Origin: an uncultured beta proteobacterium
Lineage (GTDB): Bacteria > Pseudomonadota > Gammaproteobacteria > Burkholderiales > SG8-41
Assembly (NCBI GenBank): GCA_903905655.1
Contig: CAIVHG010000056.1
Location: forward strand, 1-64,000
Direction: 5' to 3'
DNA length: 64,000 nt
Translations under genes and position numbers: made by a program
In this document: piece after piece, positions 29,505-38,196 of the stretch
Layout: each line of letters begins with the position of its first letter
Numbering within the stretch: position 1 is the stretch's first letter
Notes under the pieces: model-generated
What the model was told of the DNA's origin: nothing
What the model saw: the letters and a program-made list of their open reading frames with translations, nothing else
Databases searched by the model: none

Positions 29505-30699
29505 TCTTGTCCTTCCGGGCCGCGCTCATCTCGACCACTGAGCCGGGGCCCTTTGCCTTTGCCGTCTGCAATGCCTGGTCCGCAAGCGCGTATGCGTCCC
29601 TCAGCGAAACCTCTAACCCCGGCGGCACGCGCCCTACGCCTATGCTGACGCTCGCCAACTCGGGCGCATCCGGGCGCTTCTCGTGGCGCCGATCGAGTGC
29701 GCCGGACACTCGATTCGTGCGCTGCGAAGCATCCTCCCCCAGCAGCAGCATGACAAACTCGTCCCCGCCGACACGAACCACGTAGTCATCGGGACCGCAC
29801 GCCGCTTCCAACACCTCCACCAGTCGTTTCAGCACGCGGTCTCCGTGCAGGTGGCCGAAAGTGTCGTTGAAGTGCTTGAACTTATCCACGTCCACATTGC
29901 ACACACAATACCCCTGCCCGGCAAGCTGGTAACGCGCAAGGACATCGTTGCAGCGTTCCTCGAAGAAACGGCGGTTCCACGCACCGGTCAGCCCATCCTG
30001 CATGGCGCTGAGGTCGAGCTTCTCGTTCGAGCGCGTCAGTTGAAAGCGCGCCTCCAGATGCTCTTTGCGCACGGCGGTGGCGCGCCACACCAAAGCCAGC
30101 GCGACCGACGCTGCGCTCACCATCAGGAACTGCAGCGTCCACAGTGCCTCAGTGGTGAACGGCCGCGCCGCGCGCAGTGTCGAGACAGTGAAGATCACGT
30201 ATACGACGCCGATGGTGATCAGCGCCTCGCGCACTCCCCAGGGGACCAGCGGCACCACCATGATCAGCAACACCAGGCTGCTGAAGAGTGTTGTGTTAAA
30301 ACTGCCAGAACGAAGTGCGAGCAGCGCAAAGGCAAGCGCGCCCACCGACAGCAGCACCATGCCCAGCACGTAGAACAACTGGGTGTCCGCGGTCTTCCTC
30401 AGCATTTTCGCCGACAGCGCCACGTGCAGCGCAAGCAACGCCAGCACCGCAAAGGTATACAAATAGCCTACGCCCAAGCCCAGCGCGAGTTGCAGCAGCG
30501 CGAATCCCGCCATCAGCAACATGCTCAGGATACCCAGCGTAAAGATCCCGTCCTCGGCTTCCTTGCGCATGACCAAACGCGCGAAGCGCGTCAGGTCTTC
30601 CGCGTCGAAGTCGGAGGACGACCAAATCTTGCGCAGCAATTTCAAGTCAGCCACCCACCGCATTGCGGGCAGCCCGCGAAAGCGCTCTGGCAGTTGCAT
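29476..30699 (-). CDS. Membrane-anchored GGDEF diguanylate cyclase
   Basis: About 6 TMs then DGLTGAWNRRFFEER...NVDVDKFKHFNDTFGHLHGD...VRVGGDEFVMLL. Confidence 0.92.
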   Translation of the reverse strand: MQLPERFRGLPAMRWVADLKLLRKIWSSSDFDAEDLTRFARLVMRKEAEDGIFTLGILSMLLMAGFALLQLALGLGVGYLYTFAVLALLALHVALSAKMLRKTADTQLFYVLGMVLLSVGALAFALLALRSGSFNTTLFSSLVLLIMVVPLVPWGVREALITIGVVYVIFTVSTLRAARPFTTEALWTLQFLMVSAASVALALVWRATAVRKEHLEARFQLTRSNEKLDLSAMQDGLTGAWNRRFFEERCNDVLARYQLAGQGYCVCNVDVDKFKHFNDTFGHLHGDRVLKRLVEVLEAACGPDDYVVRVGGDEFVMLLLGEDASQRTNRVSGALDRRHEKRPDAPELASVSIGVGRVPPGLEVSLRDAYALADQALQTAKAKGPGSVVEMSAARKDKNDEVTLAAT

Positions 30700-30915
30700 A
30701 ACATGTGCATTGCAGCATCGGTCCTGATATCCGATTCATGGTTGCGCTTCCTGCTAAGCGCCGAAAGCGCCAAGTATTTTAACCCACCTGCCCGCAAGTC
30801 CGCCTGCGCGCCGTTTGGAACCACCATTTGCGGGACGGGACCATATGCCTCCGGCATCGACTCCATGAATCGCACGGTCGGAAACGTCGGTTCGGCAGCC
30901 ATTCTGGCAGCCCCT

Positions 30916-32496
30916 CTACTGATAGGTGATCACGAGTTGAGGCTGGTTTGCCGCAGTTGCATTTTCCCTGCTGGGTAGCGTCGGCTGGTCGCTCACGGTG
31001 GAGATCAGGATCACGCCGTAGTTGTTAGTGCTGCCTGCCACCCAGGATTTCACCAGCGCCGTCAGGTCCCAATAAATCCAGCCGGTGCTGAAGTTGGAGG
31101 CCGGCGGCGAGTTTCCGCTGGCCTCATCGGTCGCCATCGCTATGCTGGGAGTACTGTAGGTGCCGCCCGCGGTGGTCCACGCCGAAAAGCCGTTGCGTGT
31201 ATTGTAAGTGACGGCATTGCCGGGACTGCTGCCATTGGCCGTACCCTCGACCCAGGACTGGGTAATCGTATATGCGGAGATCGTCTTCGTATTGCCTGAG
31301 GGAGTGCCCATCGCGGTCGAATCCAGCCGCAGCTTCGCACTTTGTATGGTCGAGCCCGGCGGCACGCTGCTGAAGTCGAACTGTAGCAGCGTGCGGGTCT
31401 GTCGCACCCCGGAGTTATAGACGGACAGCGGCGTCGTCCCGCCAAAATTCTGCGTCACCGCCCCGCTGTCGATGTAGCTGTCGGCGCTCGGCGTCAGAGT
31501 CTGGGTGCAGGGCGCGAGATAGTTGAGCGCGAATGTAGGATGCAGCCCCCCAGAGCCGTCATCACTACTTGCATAATGGAGACTGTTGATGCTGCCGGTC
31601 GAAACACGCAGCCGCACGCCATAATTGGAATAGAGGGTGCCCATCCACGCCGCCGCTACATTCGTGAGATCCCAGCTGTTCCAGTTACTGAGCTGCGAAT
31701 AGTTGACGGTGACCAATGGCGCAGAATTGTAGCCAGTGCCCGACCAGGCGTTGACGCCATCGTAGGTGTTCCACGTCACGCCATCCGCCGTCCCGAATCC
31801 GGTTTTCGTCCCTTCCACCCAGTTGCTGGTGAGCAGATAAGCGCTGACCTTGACGCCCGCCCCCCCGGAATTCGTGGTCTGATACAGGGACAGGTTGGCA
31901 CCGGGCTGCAGCGCCGTCCCGTTGTACCAACCGACGATGCGGCTGCCTGCCGCGAGGCTGGATAGATCGAATCTCAGCAGCGCCTCGCTCCCGCTATCCA
32001 GCACCAGCCGATCGTCGGCACCGTAATTCCTGGTGGGCCTTGATGGGTCGACAGTGGCATCCTGACTGCTTCCCGGCCCGGGTTGCAGCGTGGCAGACTT
32101 TCTAGAAGACTGGAACACCAGCACGTTGGAGCGCGTGAGCGTGACTGCGGTGCCGTTGTATGTGCCGGTAGAGGTCAGCGTCAGCGTGGTGCCGGTCGCC
32201 TGATTGGCATATGCCGAATACGATGCGCCACCGAAATTGTTGTTTATGACTGGCGAACCCGAAACGGGAAACCCTCCCCCGCAGCCCTTCTGCTGCACTT
32301 GATAGTTTGCGGCCTGCAAACCGGCCTCGGCCGCATAACGCGCGCGGTCCACGTCGGACTGATTGGCAGTGATCGCGGCATTGGTGGCGCTGTCTCGGTT
32401 GAGCAGATACGCGATGGCGGCGATCATGCTCATCGCGAACACGACCGGCAGCAGCGTAAAGCCAAGCTGTCTCACGCGGCGTGCAGCGCCGTTCAC
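30916..32496 (-). CDS. Pilin-like (MshP/PilX/GspK-type N-terminus) protein with two tandem DNRLRE domains
   Basis: N-terminal GFTLLPVVFAMSMIAAIAYLL; two repeats with FDLSSL/FDFSSVPPGSTIQSAKLRL, NWVEGT/SWVEGT, NYGVRL/NYGVIL. Confidence 0.82.
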   Translation of the reverse strand: MNGAARRVRQLGFTLLPVVFAMSMIAAIAYLLNRDSATNAAITANQSDVDRARYAAEAGLQAANYQVQQKGCGGGFPVSGSPVINNNFGGASYSAYANQATGTTLTLTSTGTYNGTAVTLTRSNVLVFQSSRKSATLQPGPGSSQDATVDPSRPTRNYGADDRLVLDSGSEALLRFDLSSLAAGSRIVGWYNGTALQPGANLSLYQTTNSGGAGVKVSAYLLTSNWVEGTKTGFGTADGVTWNTYDGVNAWSGTGYNSAPLVTVNYSQLSNWNSWDLTNVAAAWMGTLYSNYGVRLRVSTGSINSLHYASSDDGSGGLHPTFALNYLAPCTQTLTPSADSYIDSGAVTQNFGGTTPLSVYNSGVRQTRTLLQFDFSSVPPGSTIQSAKLRLDSTAMGTPSGNTKTISAYTITQSWVEGTANGSSPGNAVTYNTRNGFSAWTTAGGTYSTPSIAMATDEASGNSPPASNFSTGWIYWDLTALVKSWVAGSTNNYGVILISTVSDQPTLPSRENATAANQPQLVITYQ

Positions 32497-33002
32497 TGCG
32501 TGCCCCCGCCGAGCCGCGTGCTCAGCGCCAGCGTCACCGTGTTCTTGCTAGTTGGGTCAGTCATGCTCAGCGTGAGATTCAGCGTGGGATCGTCGACCGC
32601 GCCTGTGTTAGACGGCGCCTGCACCGTAAACGAGGTCACATTGTTCGCGATGACTGTCGTTCCCGTGCAGGTGCTGTCGGCAGTGGTGGTTTCGATCAGC
32701 AGATTTCCAGACTTGAGGCAATACATTGTCGGCGCCAGCCAGTCGCCGCTGGTATTGGCGGCAGGAGTCGTGGACAACAGCTTTGGCGCGAGGCTGCTTG
32801 CCTTCGTCGCCATCCGCTGCAGCGCGAACGTGCCTTGATACGTAATCTCGTTCGTGCCACGCCCCGAAGTGTACGCGTCCAGTCCGAGCTTGACCAATGA
32901 GTTGAGCGCAGCGAGGATGATGGCGCCGATCACGACCGCGAACATGACTTCGATCAGCATCAGCCCACTTTGTTTAACCCGCGCCACCATCGTCACCACC
33001 AT
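32493..33002 (-). CDS. Type IV prepilin-like protein (MshO-like)
   Basis: Class III signal SG|LMLIEVMFAVVIGAIILAAL. Confidence 0.75.
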   Translation of the reverse strand: MVVTMVARVKQSGLMLIEVMFAVVIGAIILAALNSLVKLGLDAYTSGRGTNEITYQGTFALQRMATKASSLAPKLLSTTPAANTSGDWLAPTMYCLKSGNLLIETTTADSTCTGTTVIANNVTSFTVQAPSNTGAVDDPTLNLTLSMTDPTSKNTVTLALSTRLGGGTQ

Positions 33003-33430
33003 TGACCGATCAGCGTGCTGAGCGCATTCGCGCTGCCGTCGGACTCGTAATACACCTGCACGTAGAGCAGTCCGGTATCATTGTTGCTGAGGCCATTGCT
33101 ACCCGTATCGAAGCGGTAGAGCACCACCACGCGGCGATTGGCGCTCCCCGCGGCATCGGAAAAAGTCGTGCTCACCGCGCTCGTCGTGTTGCCGCCGGCG
33201 GCATAGGTTTCCTTGTAGAGGTCGTAGAAAGGTTTGGCGAGCACCTCTTCCATCTTGGCGCGCAGCCCCACCTGCTGCGTCGCGATGGCACTCGAACTGC
33301 CCGCGACCCCCGACTGCAGCGCCTGCAGTGCCGGCACCAGCAATATGCCCAACAGCACGACGGAAAGCAACACCTCGACGTAGGCATAGCCGCTGCGGGC
33401 CAGGCTGCATTTTGAATCGGCGTACAACAT
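32993..33430 (-). CDS. Type IV prepilin-like protein (MshD-like)
   Basis: SG|YAYVEVLLSVVLLGILLVPAL. Confidence 0.75.
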   Translation of the reverse strand: MLYADSKCSLARSGYAYVEVLLSVVLLGILLVPALQALQSGVAGSSSAIATQQVGLRAKMEEVLAKPFYDLYKETYAAGGNTTSAVSTTFSDAAGSANRRVVVLYRFDTGSNGLSNNDTGLLYVQVYYESDGSANALSTLIGQWW

Positions 33431-33439
33431 GAAGTGTGG

Positions 33440-34006
33440 TTAGGGCAGCGTGACGAGCCCGGTCACCTCGTTGAATAAAACCGTGGAACTCTGAGATCCG
33501 AGAGTCAACACCACGCCGCTGCCTGACTGCAGCACGCCCTCGAATCCGCCGTCCGAATACGCGTTGAACCGGTTCGGCTGGTTAACAGGACCGATGAGCA
33601 GCTGGTTGCGCGCGGAGCCGCCGGCCATGAACTTCGGCGTGACGGTCACTCCGCTGGAAAATGCTGAACCGTTGATGTTGAGATCGAGCGCGCGTTTGGT
33701 GAGCGGATCGGTCACGGCGCCCTGCGTGTTACCTGAAGAATTCGCCGTATATATCTTGAGGTGGCCGCTCGTGCTGCCGTCGATTAGGATATAGCCGCCG
33801 GTGCGGTTCGCCTCGGCGAGCGCAAAGCGCATCGCGTTCGCGACCTCCTCCGCCGCAGCATCGACCTTTTTCGAATCCGCCGTTGAAAAACGCGGCGCCG
33901 CCACTGCGGCGACGAGCGCGATGACTACCAGAGTGAAGAGAATTTCAACGAGCGCGTATCCCCGCGCCCGCTGCGACTGAACGCCCACGTCCCGCCGGAT
34001 TCCCAC
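33440..34006 (-). CDS. Type IV prepilin-like protein (MshC-like)
   Basis: RG|YALVEILFTLVVIALVAAVAAPRF. Confidence 0.8.
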   Translation of the reverse strand: MGIRRDVGVQSQRARGYALVEILFTLVVIALVAAVAAPRFSTADSKKVDAAAEEVANAMRFALAEANRTGGYILIDGSTSGHLKIYTANSSGNTQGAVTDPLTKRALDLNINGSAFSSGVTVTPKFMAGGSARNQLLIGPVNQPNRFNAYSDGGFEGVLQSGSGVVLTLGSQSSTVLFNEVTGLVTLP

Positions 34007-34012
34007 GCGGGA

Positions 34013-34594
34013 TCAATGCGTGGAGTAGGCCTTGCCCTTGCTGTCGTTGGCGTTGCTGTTAATGACGATCTGGCCCGACTTCGTGTCGTAGGCCCAGCCG
34101 CCGGTGGCGGCAGCCGGCGTGATCGGCGCGCCAGTCGTGGTGATGGCGATCTCACTCGATGCCGATCCCTTGTTGTAGATGGGGTCGTTGGGTATGCCCT
34201 TGCGCAGGTAAGGCCCGTACTTGAATGTAGCCGTGTCGCCGATGCTGCATGTATTGCCGCTCGCATCGGATGCCATCAGCAGATGATCCATGAAGGCCTG
34301 GGCAGAGTTGATTGCCCCCGTGCCCTTGGTTGCGGCACAGCTGCCGCCATTGCTCGCGACGCTCCCAGGGTAAATGCTTCCGTGCTGCGCTTTGAACAGC
34401 TCGATTGCAGAACGCATCGCTGTGGAATTCGCATCCAGCGCCGCTTCCTGTGCATCCGTGGTCGAGGCTGTAAACTGAGGCACCACGATGGCTGCAAGGA
34501 TTGCAAGAATGACAACGACGACCAGCAACTCAACCAGCGTGAAACCGGCGCTTTTACTTTTCAGTATCCGTGAAAACACAATCGCATACCCCAC
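34013..34594 (-). CDS. Type IV pilin major-subunit-like protein (MshA/PilE-like)
   Basis: AG|FTLVELLVVVVILAILAAIVVPQF; first gene of the prepilin run. Confidence 0.87.
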   Translation of the reverse strand: MGYAIVFSRILKSKSAGFTLVELLVVVVILAILAAIVVPQFTASTTDAQEAALDANSTAMRSAIELFKAQHGSIYPGSVASNGGSCAATKGTGAINSAQAFMDHLLMASDASGNTCSIGDTATFKYGPYLRKGIPNDPIYNKGSASSEIAITTTGAPITPAAATGGWAYDTKSGQIVINSNANDSKGKAYSTH

Positions 34595-34697
34595 TGGTTT
34601 AAAAAGGTAATTTAAATTCTAGGCGGTATTGAACCCGAATGCAACCACGGCCAGTGTCTTGCCGGCCCCCCCTCACCCTACTTCCAATCCCATCCCC

Positions 34698-34711
34698 GTG
34701 AAATATTTCAC
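34698..34711. promoter_or_regulatory. 14-bp perfect palindrome gtgaaatatttcac upstream of the MshA-like gene
   Basis: Self-complementary sequence in the pilin/pirin divergent intergenic region. Confidence 0.3.
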
Positions 34712-34876
34712 ATTAGGCGAAGGTTACCGATGATTCGGTGCTTGCCAGTATCAACCAGCACATGTTCACGGCATATGCAGGTGCAGCCCTCGCAAGGATA
34801 GGCGCGCGCGCACCGGCGCAGAGCGTTTTCGATGGCACGCCAGCACCACTGCGATCGCTCAATGGTATGCTTTCAC

Positions 34877-35896
34877 ATGGCCTCCAATCCCGTCATTTCT
34901 GTCAGCAAGCTCGACTTTCCCTGGGAAACCGCGGACCCTTTCCTGTTCTGCGTACACCACGACGATGCATACCCCCGGGGCAACGCGCAACTGGGGCCGG
35001 CGGCGGCGCTCGATGGCCGCGAACTCGGAAATGATTTCGCGGGCAAGGACGGCTGGCGCATGTATCACGGCATGACGGTGCCGGGTTTTCCCGCGCACCC
35101 GCACCGCGGCTTCGAAACCGTCACCATCGTGCGGCGCGGCCTGATCGATCATTCGGACTCTCTGGGCGCGACCGCGCGCTTCGGCGGCGGCGATGTGCAG
35201 TGGCTGACCGCCGGACGCGGCATCATGCATTCCGAGATGTTCCCGCTGCTCGACCAGGTGCATCCAAATCCGCTGGAGCTGTTTCAGATCTGGCTCAACC
35301 TGCCGGCGCTCGACAAGATGGCCGCGCCACATTTCACGATGTTCTGGTCAGAGAATATTCCGCGCCTGCTGTCCTCTGACACGCAGGGCCGCGCCACCGA
35401 GGTTGTATGCATCGCAGGACGCTTGGGCGAACTCACACCGTTGCCACCGCCGCCCAACTCGCGCGCCGCGCAGGCCGACTCCGATCTCGCGATCTGGACC
35501 ATCAGAATGAGTCCGCGGGCGCGCTGGACGCTCGCCGCTGCCAATAGCGCCGCAACACATCGGCGGCTTTATTTCTTCAACGGCAGCAACCTCACCATCG
35601 GCGGCACGCTGGTGCCGCTGTCATCGATGATCGACGTGCGTGCCGATGCTGGAATCGAATTGGTCAATGGCGACGGCATAGGCGAACTCCTGATGCTGCA
35701 GGGCAGGCCGCTCAACGAACCGGTCGCTCAATACGGGCCGTTCGTCATGAACACCGAAGCCGAGATAAAACAGGCGTTCGCCGATTTCCACGACACTCAG
35801 TTCGGCGGCTGGCCCTGGAATCGCAACGACCCAGTGCTGCCGCGCGAACAGCAGCGCTATGCGAAACACGCTGACGGCCGCGTCGAAACGCCGTAA
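34877..35896 (+). CDS. Pirin family protein
   Basis: FPAHPHRGFETVTIVRRGLIDHSDSLG, GGGDVQWLTAGRGIMHSEM; start corrected from 34832. Confidence 0.92.
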   Translation: MASNPVISVSKLDFPWETADPFLFCVHHDDAYPRGNAQLGPAAALDGRELGNDFAGKDGWRMYHGMTVPGFPAHPHRGFETVTIVRRGLIDHSDSLGATARFGGGDVQWLTAGRGIMHSEMFPLLDQVHPNPLELFQIWLNLPALDKMAAPHFTMFWSENIPRLLSSDTQGRATEVVCIAGRLGELTPLPPPPNSRAAQADSDLAIWTIRMSPRARWTLAAANSAATHRRLYFFNGSNLTIGGTLVPLSSMIDVRADAGIELVNGDGIGELLMLQGRPLNEPVAQYGPFVMNTEAEIKQAFADFHDTQFGGWPWNRNDPVLPREQQRYAKHADGRVETP

Positions 35897-36066
35897 CGGT
35901 CCGCCGCTCGTCGGCGGCGAGTGAAATCACCGTGTCATAGTAGCTTCAACCCATGAGATATCTGCGCTCTGCTTGCTGAGGACAGCGGACAGCGTGATTA
36001 CTTGCATTGATTGACCCTATACCGGCTTGCGCTTCCTCAGAAACGGTATAATCTACGCGTCTAGCT

Positions 36067-36831
36067 TTGCCGGAACCTGGCGCCACGATGCGGATACGAC
36101 CTCCATCGGGATACAGCGACATCATCCCGTTGCACAAAACCCATCGCGTGCTGCTCCCCACGGAGCGCAGGCTACCTGTGGGTTTTCAGCGCATGAACAC
36201 CATCCCGGTCAGCCAGTCCGAATTCCGTATCGCGAGCCGCGATTACGCCCTGGTCTTCGTCAGCGCAGATGAAGGCAAGACCTATAGCGCCGCGCTGATC
36301 CTGGGTGTTGCAGCACGGCAGAACCTCTACATGACGCCGCAGCATGCCTGGGACGCCCATGTCTATTTTCCCGCCTACGCGCGGCGCTATCCCTTCTGCA
36401 TGACGCGCGTGATGTCCGAGGGCGCGGAATTGCCCGAGCGCGTTGCCTGCGTGGAGCGCAGCGCGATCAATGACGAAGGCATCGCCTTGTTCGACGGGCA
36501 GGGCGCCCCCCTGCCCGACTGGGCGCAGCGTCAGAAGCTGCTGGTGGAGTTCGAAACCGACCTCACGCGCACCGAGGCGATGTGCACCCGGATCGCGGAA
36601 CTTCAATTGCTGGAGCCCTTCGTGATGCAGGCGATGCGCAAAGGGCAGGAAACCCTGCGCCTCACGCAGATGTTTCGCATTGATGAAGCCAAGGTTGCCG
36701 ATCTGCCGGTCGACATCCTCAAGGAGTTCGCAGACAAGGACATCATGGGCTGCATCTATGCGCACCTGCTATCGCTTACAAATTTCAACCGCCTCGTGAT
36801 GCGCCAGTCGCCACCGGGATACGCAGCATGA
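36067..36831 (+). CDS. SapC family protein
   Basis: HRVLLPTERRLPVGF...PVSQSEFRIASRDYALVFV...VYFPAYARRYPFC; C-terminal LLSLTNFNRLVMRQ; exact start uncertain. Confidence 0.85.
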   Translation: MPEPGATMRIRPPSGYSDIIPLHKTHRVLLPTERRLPVGFQRMNTIPVSQSEFRIASRDYALVFVSADEGKTYSAALILGVAARQNLYMTPQHAWDAHVYFPAYARRYPFCMTRVMSEGAELPERVACVERSAINDEGIALFDGQGAPLPDWAQRQKLLVEFETDLTRTEAMCTRIAELQLLEPFVMQAMRKGQETLRLTQMFRIDEAKVADLPVDILKEFADKDIMGCIYAHLLSLTNFNRLVMRQSPPGYAA

Positions 36832-36913
36832 AAACAGCCTCGAAACGGGCGTCGCCTGTTTCTCAGATCAGCGCGCACCCGCCGTCAGCCCTCTTCCCGA
36901 AGGCAAGGTGAGC

Positions 36914-36952
36914 ATGGAGCGCCACCGGCGCGTTACGCCGGTGGCGCTCCAT
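36914..36952. terminator. Strong bidirectional hairpin between sapC-like gene and msrA
   Basis: 17-bp perfect stem atggagcgccaccggcg / cgccggtggcgctccat with 5-nt loop cgtta between convergent genes. Confidence 0.75.
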
Positions 36953-36962
36953 ATGGACTGCT

Positions 36963-37637
36963 TCAACCGCCTACGTAGAGCGCAGGAAACTGGCGCTGCA
37001 GGTTCGCCACTTTCGGCAGATCGTGGATGACGATATACGGCTGGTTGGGATGATGCGCCGCATAGTCCTGGTGGTACGCCTCGGCCTCGTAGAACGCTGC
37101 GAGTTGCTTCGCCTCCGTGACGATGGGACGCCCGTACACGCGCGCCGCCTGTAGTTGAGCAATATACGCGTCGGCCACTCTCCGCTGCTCGTCATTGGCA
37201 AAAAATATCGCCGAGCGGTATTGCGTACCGATGTCCGGGCCCTGCCGGTTCAACTGCGTCGGGTCGTGCGCAACCGAAAAGAATACCTTCAGCAGTTGGC
37301 CGTAGCTGATGCGCGAGGGATCGTATGTAACGCGCACCGACTCCGCGTGCCCTGTGCTGCCCGAGCTCACGCGATCGTAATTTGCCGTCGCAGCCGCGCC
37401 GCCCGAGTATCCGGACACCACGTTGGTGACGCCTTTGACGTGCTCGAACACCGCTTCGATGCCCCAAAAGCAGCCGCCGGCGAACACCGCAGTCTGCGTG
37501 CCCGGCGCAGTTGCCCGCGGCGCATCGACCTTGGGATCGGGCAGCTGCACCGCGGCGTGCGACATCGTATACAGCGCCAACAACACAGCCGCGGCGCCGG
37601 CCATCACAGCGATTTTTCCTGAGATCAGACGATACAT
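36963..37637 (-). CDS. msrA: Peptide-methionine (S)-S-oxide reductase MsrA with N-terminal signal peptide/anchor
   Basis: AGGCFWGIEAVFEHVKGV, VSGYSGG, GTQYRSAIFF; hydrophobic N-terminus IAVMAGAAAVLLALYTMSHA. Confidence 0.94.
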   Translation of the reverse strand: MYRLISGKIAVMAGAAAVLLALYTMSHAAVQLPDPKVDAPRATAPGTQTAVFAGGCFWGIEAVFEHVKGVTNVVSGYSGGAAATANYDRVSSGSTGHAESVRVTYDPSRISYGQLLKVFFSVAHDPTQLNRQGPDIGTQYRSAIFFANDEQRRVADAYIAQLQAARVYGRPIVTEAKQLAAFYEAEAYHQDYAAHHPNQPYIVIHDLPKVANLQRQFPALYVGG

Positions 37638-37683
37638 GACTCGTTCTCCTGGTAATTAGGCGCCATACAGTACAGTGCGCACC

Positions 37684-37974
37684 CTACTTCTTCATCGCAT
37701 CGTGCGCCATGTCCTTCGCCGACATGGCGTTCTTGGCCATGCCGTCCTTGGCCATCGCTTCTTTCTTCATGCCGTCCTTCGCCGTCGCGCCTTTGGCCAT
37801 CGCATCCTTTTTCATTCCATCTTTAACCATCGACCCCATCGCATCTTTCTTCATGGTGTCATTGGCCATGGCGCCTTTGGCCATTCCGTCCTTGCTCATG
37901 GCTTCCATCGCCAGCGCGCTGCCGCTGGCCACCATAACTCCGATTGCAAACGCGGCTGCAGTGATCTTGCTCAT
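37684..37974 (-). CDS. Exported pentapeptide MXKDX repeat protein, methionine-rich (MrpX-like)
   Basis: Signal peptide ending ALA; mature region about 74 aa with 15 Met, mostly at 5-residue spacing (MSKDG MAKGA MANDT MKKDA ...). Confidence 0.9.
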   Translation of the reverse strand: MSKITAAAFAIGVMVASGSALAMEAMSKDGMAKGAMANDTMKKDAMGSMVKDGMKKDAMAKGATAKDGMKKEAMAKDGMAKNAMSAKDMAHDAMKK

Positions 37975-38086
37975 GGCTACTCCTTCAGTGGTGGTTGAAA
38001 AAACTCATTTGTCGAATTACCCTTGGCACAGACTTCGCGGACCCGGTGCCGTGAGCTGCAAGCGCTCGCGCCGTCCTGACCTCTAG

Positions 38087-38112
38087 TTCGACCAAAGGTG
38101 GCATCCGGTTAC
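38087..38112 (-). promoter_or_regulatory. Predicted SigF-type promoter (GTAACC-N16-CGAA) for mrpX-like/msrA
   Basis: Minus strand TGTAACCGGATGCCACCTTTGGTCGAA; same architecture as the plus-strand copy. Confidence 0.65.
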
Positions 38113-38135
38113 ACCCTCAGGCACAATTTGTGTCC

Positions 38136-38153
38136 GGCCGCTGAGTAGCGGCC
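38136..38153. repeat. Inverted repeat ggccgct-gagt-agcggcc between the divergent promoters
   Basis: 7-bp perfect stem, 4-nt loop. Confidence 0.5.
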
Positions 38154-38196
38154 CCGGCGCCCTCTTTCAACCGCCGGAATTTCTTTTGCGGTGGCT

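Noticed and set aside
30642-30902. 86-aa minus ORF between the GGDEF gene and the DNRLRE protein gene
   Set aside because: Overlaps the GGDEF start and shows no domain features; more likely promoter region.
34640-34653. Minus-strand tggccgtggttgca resembling a sigma-54 promoter upstream of the MshA-like gene
   Set aside because: GG-to-GC spacing is 10 rather than the required 12, so it does not fit the -24/-12 consensus.
37709-38086. Plus-strand ORF (125 aa) with repetitive ASFFMPS pattern
   Set aside because: It is the antisense of the MXKDX repeat gene, so the repetitiveness is inherited.
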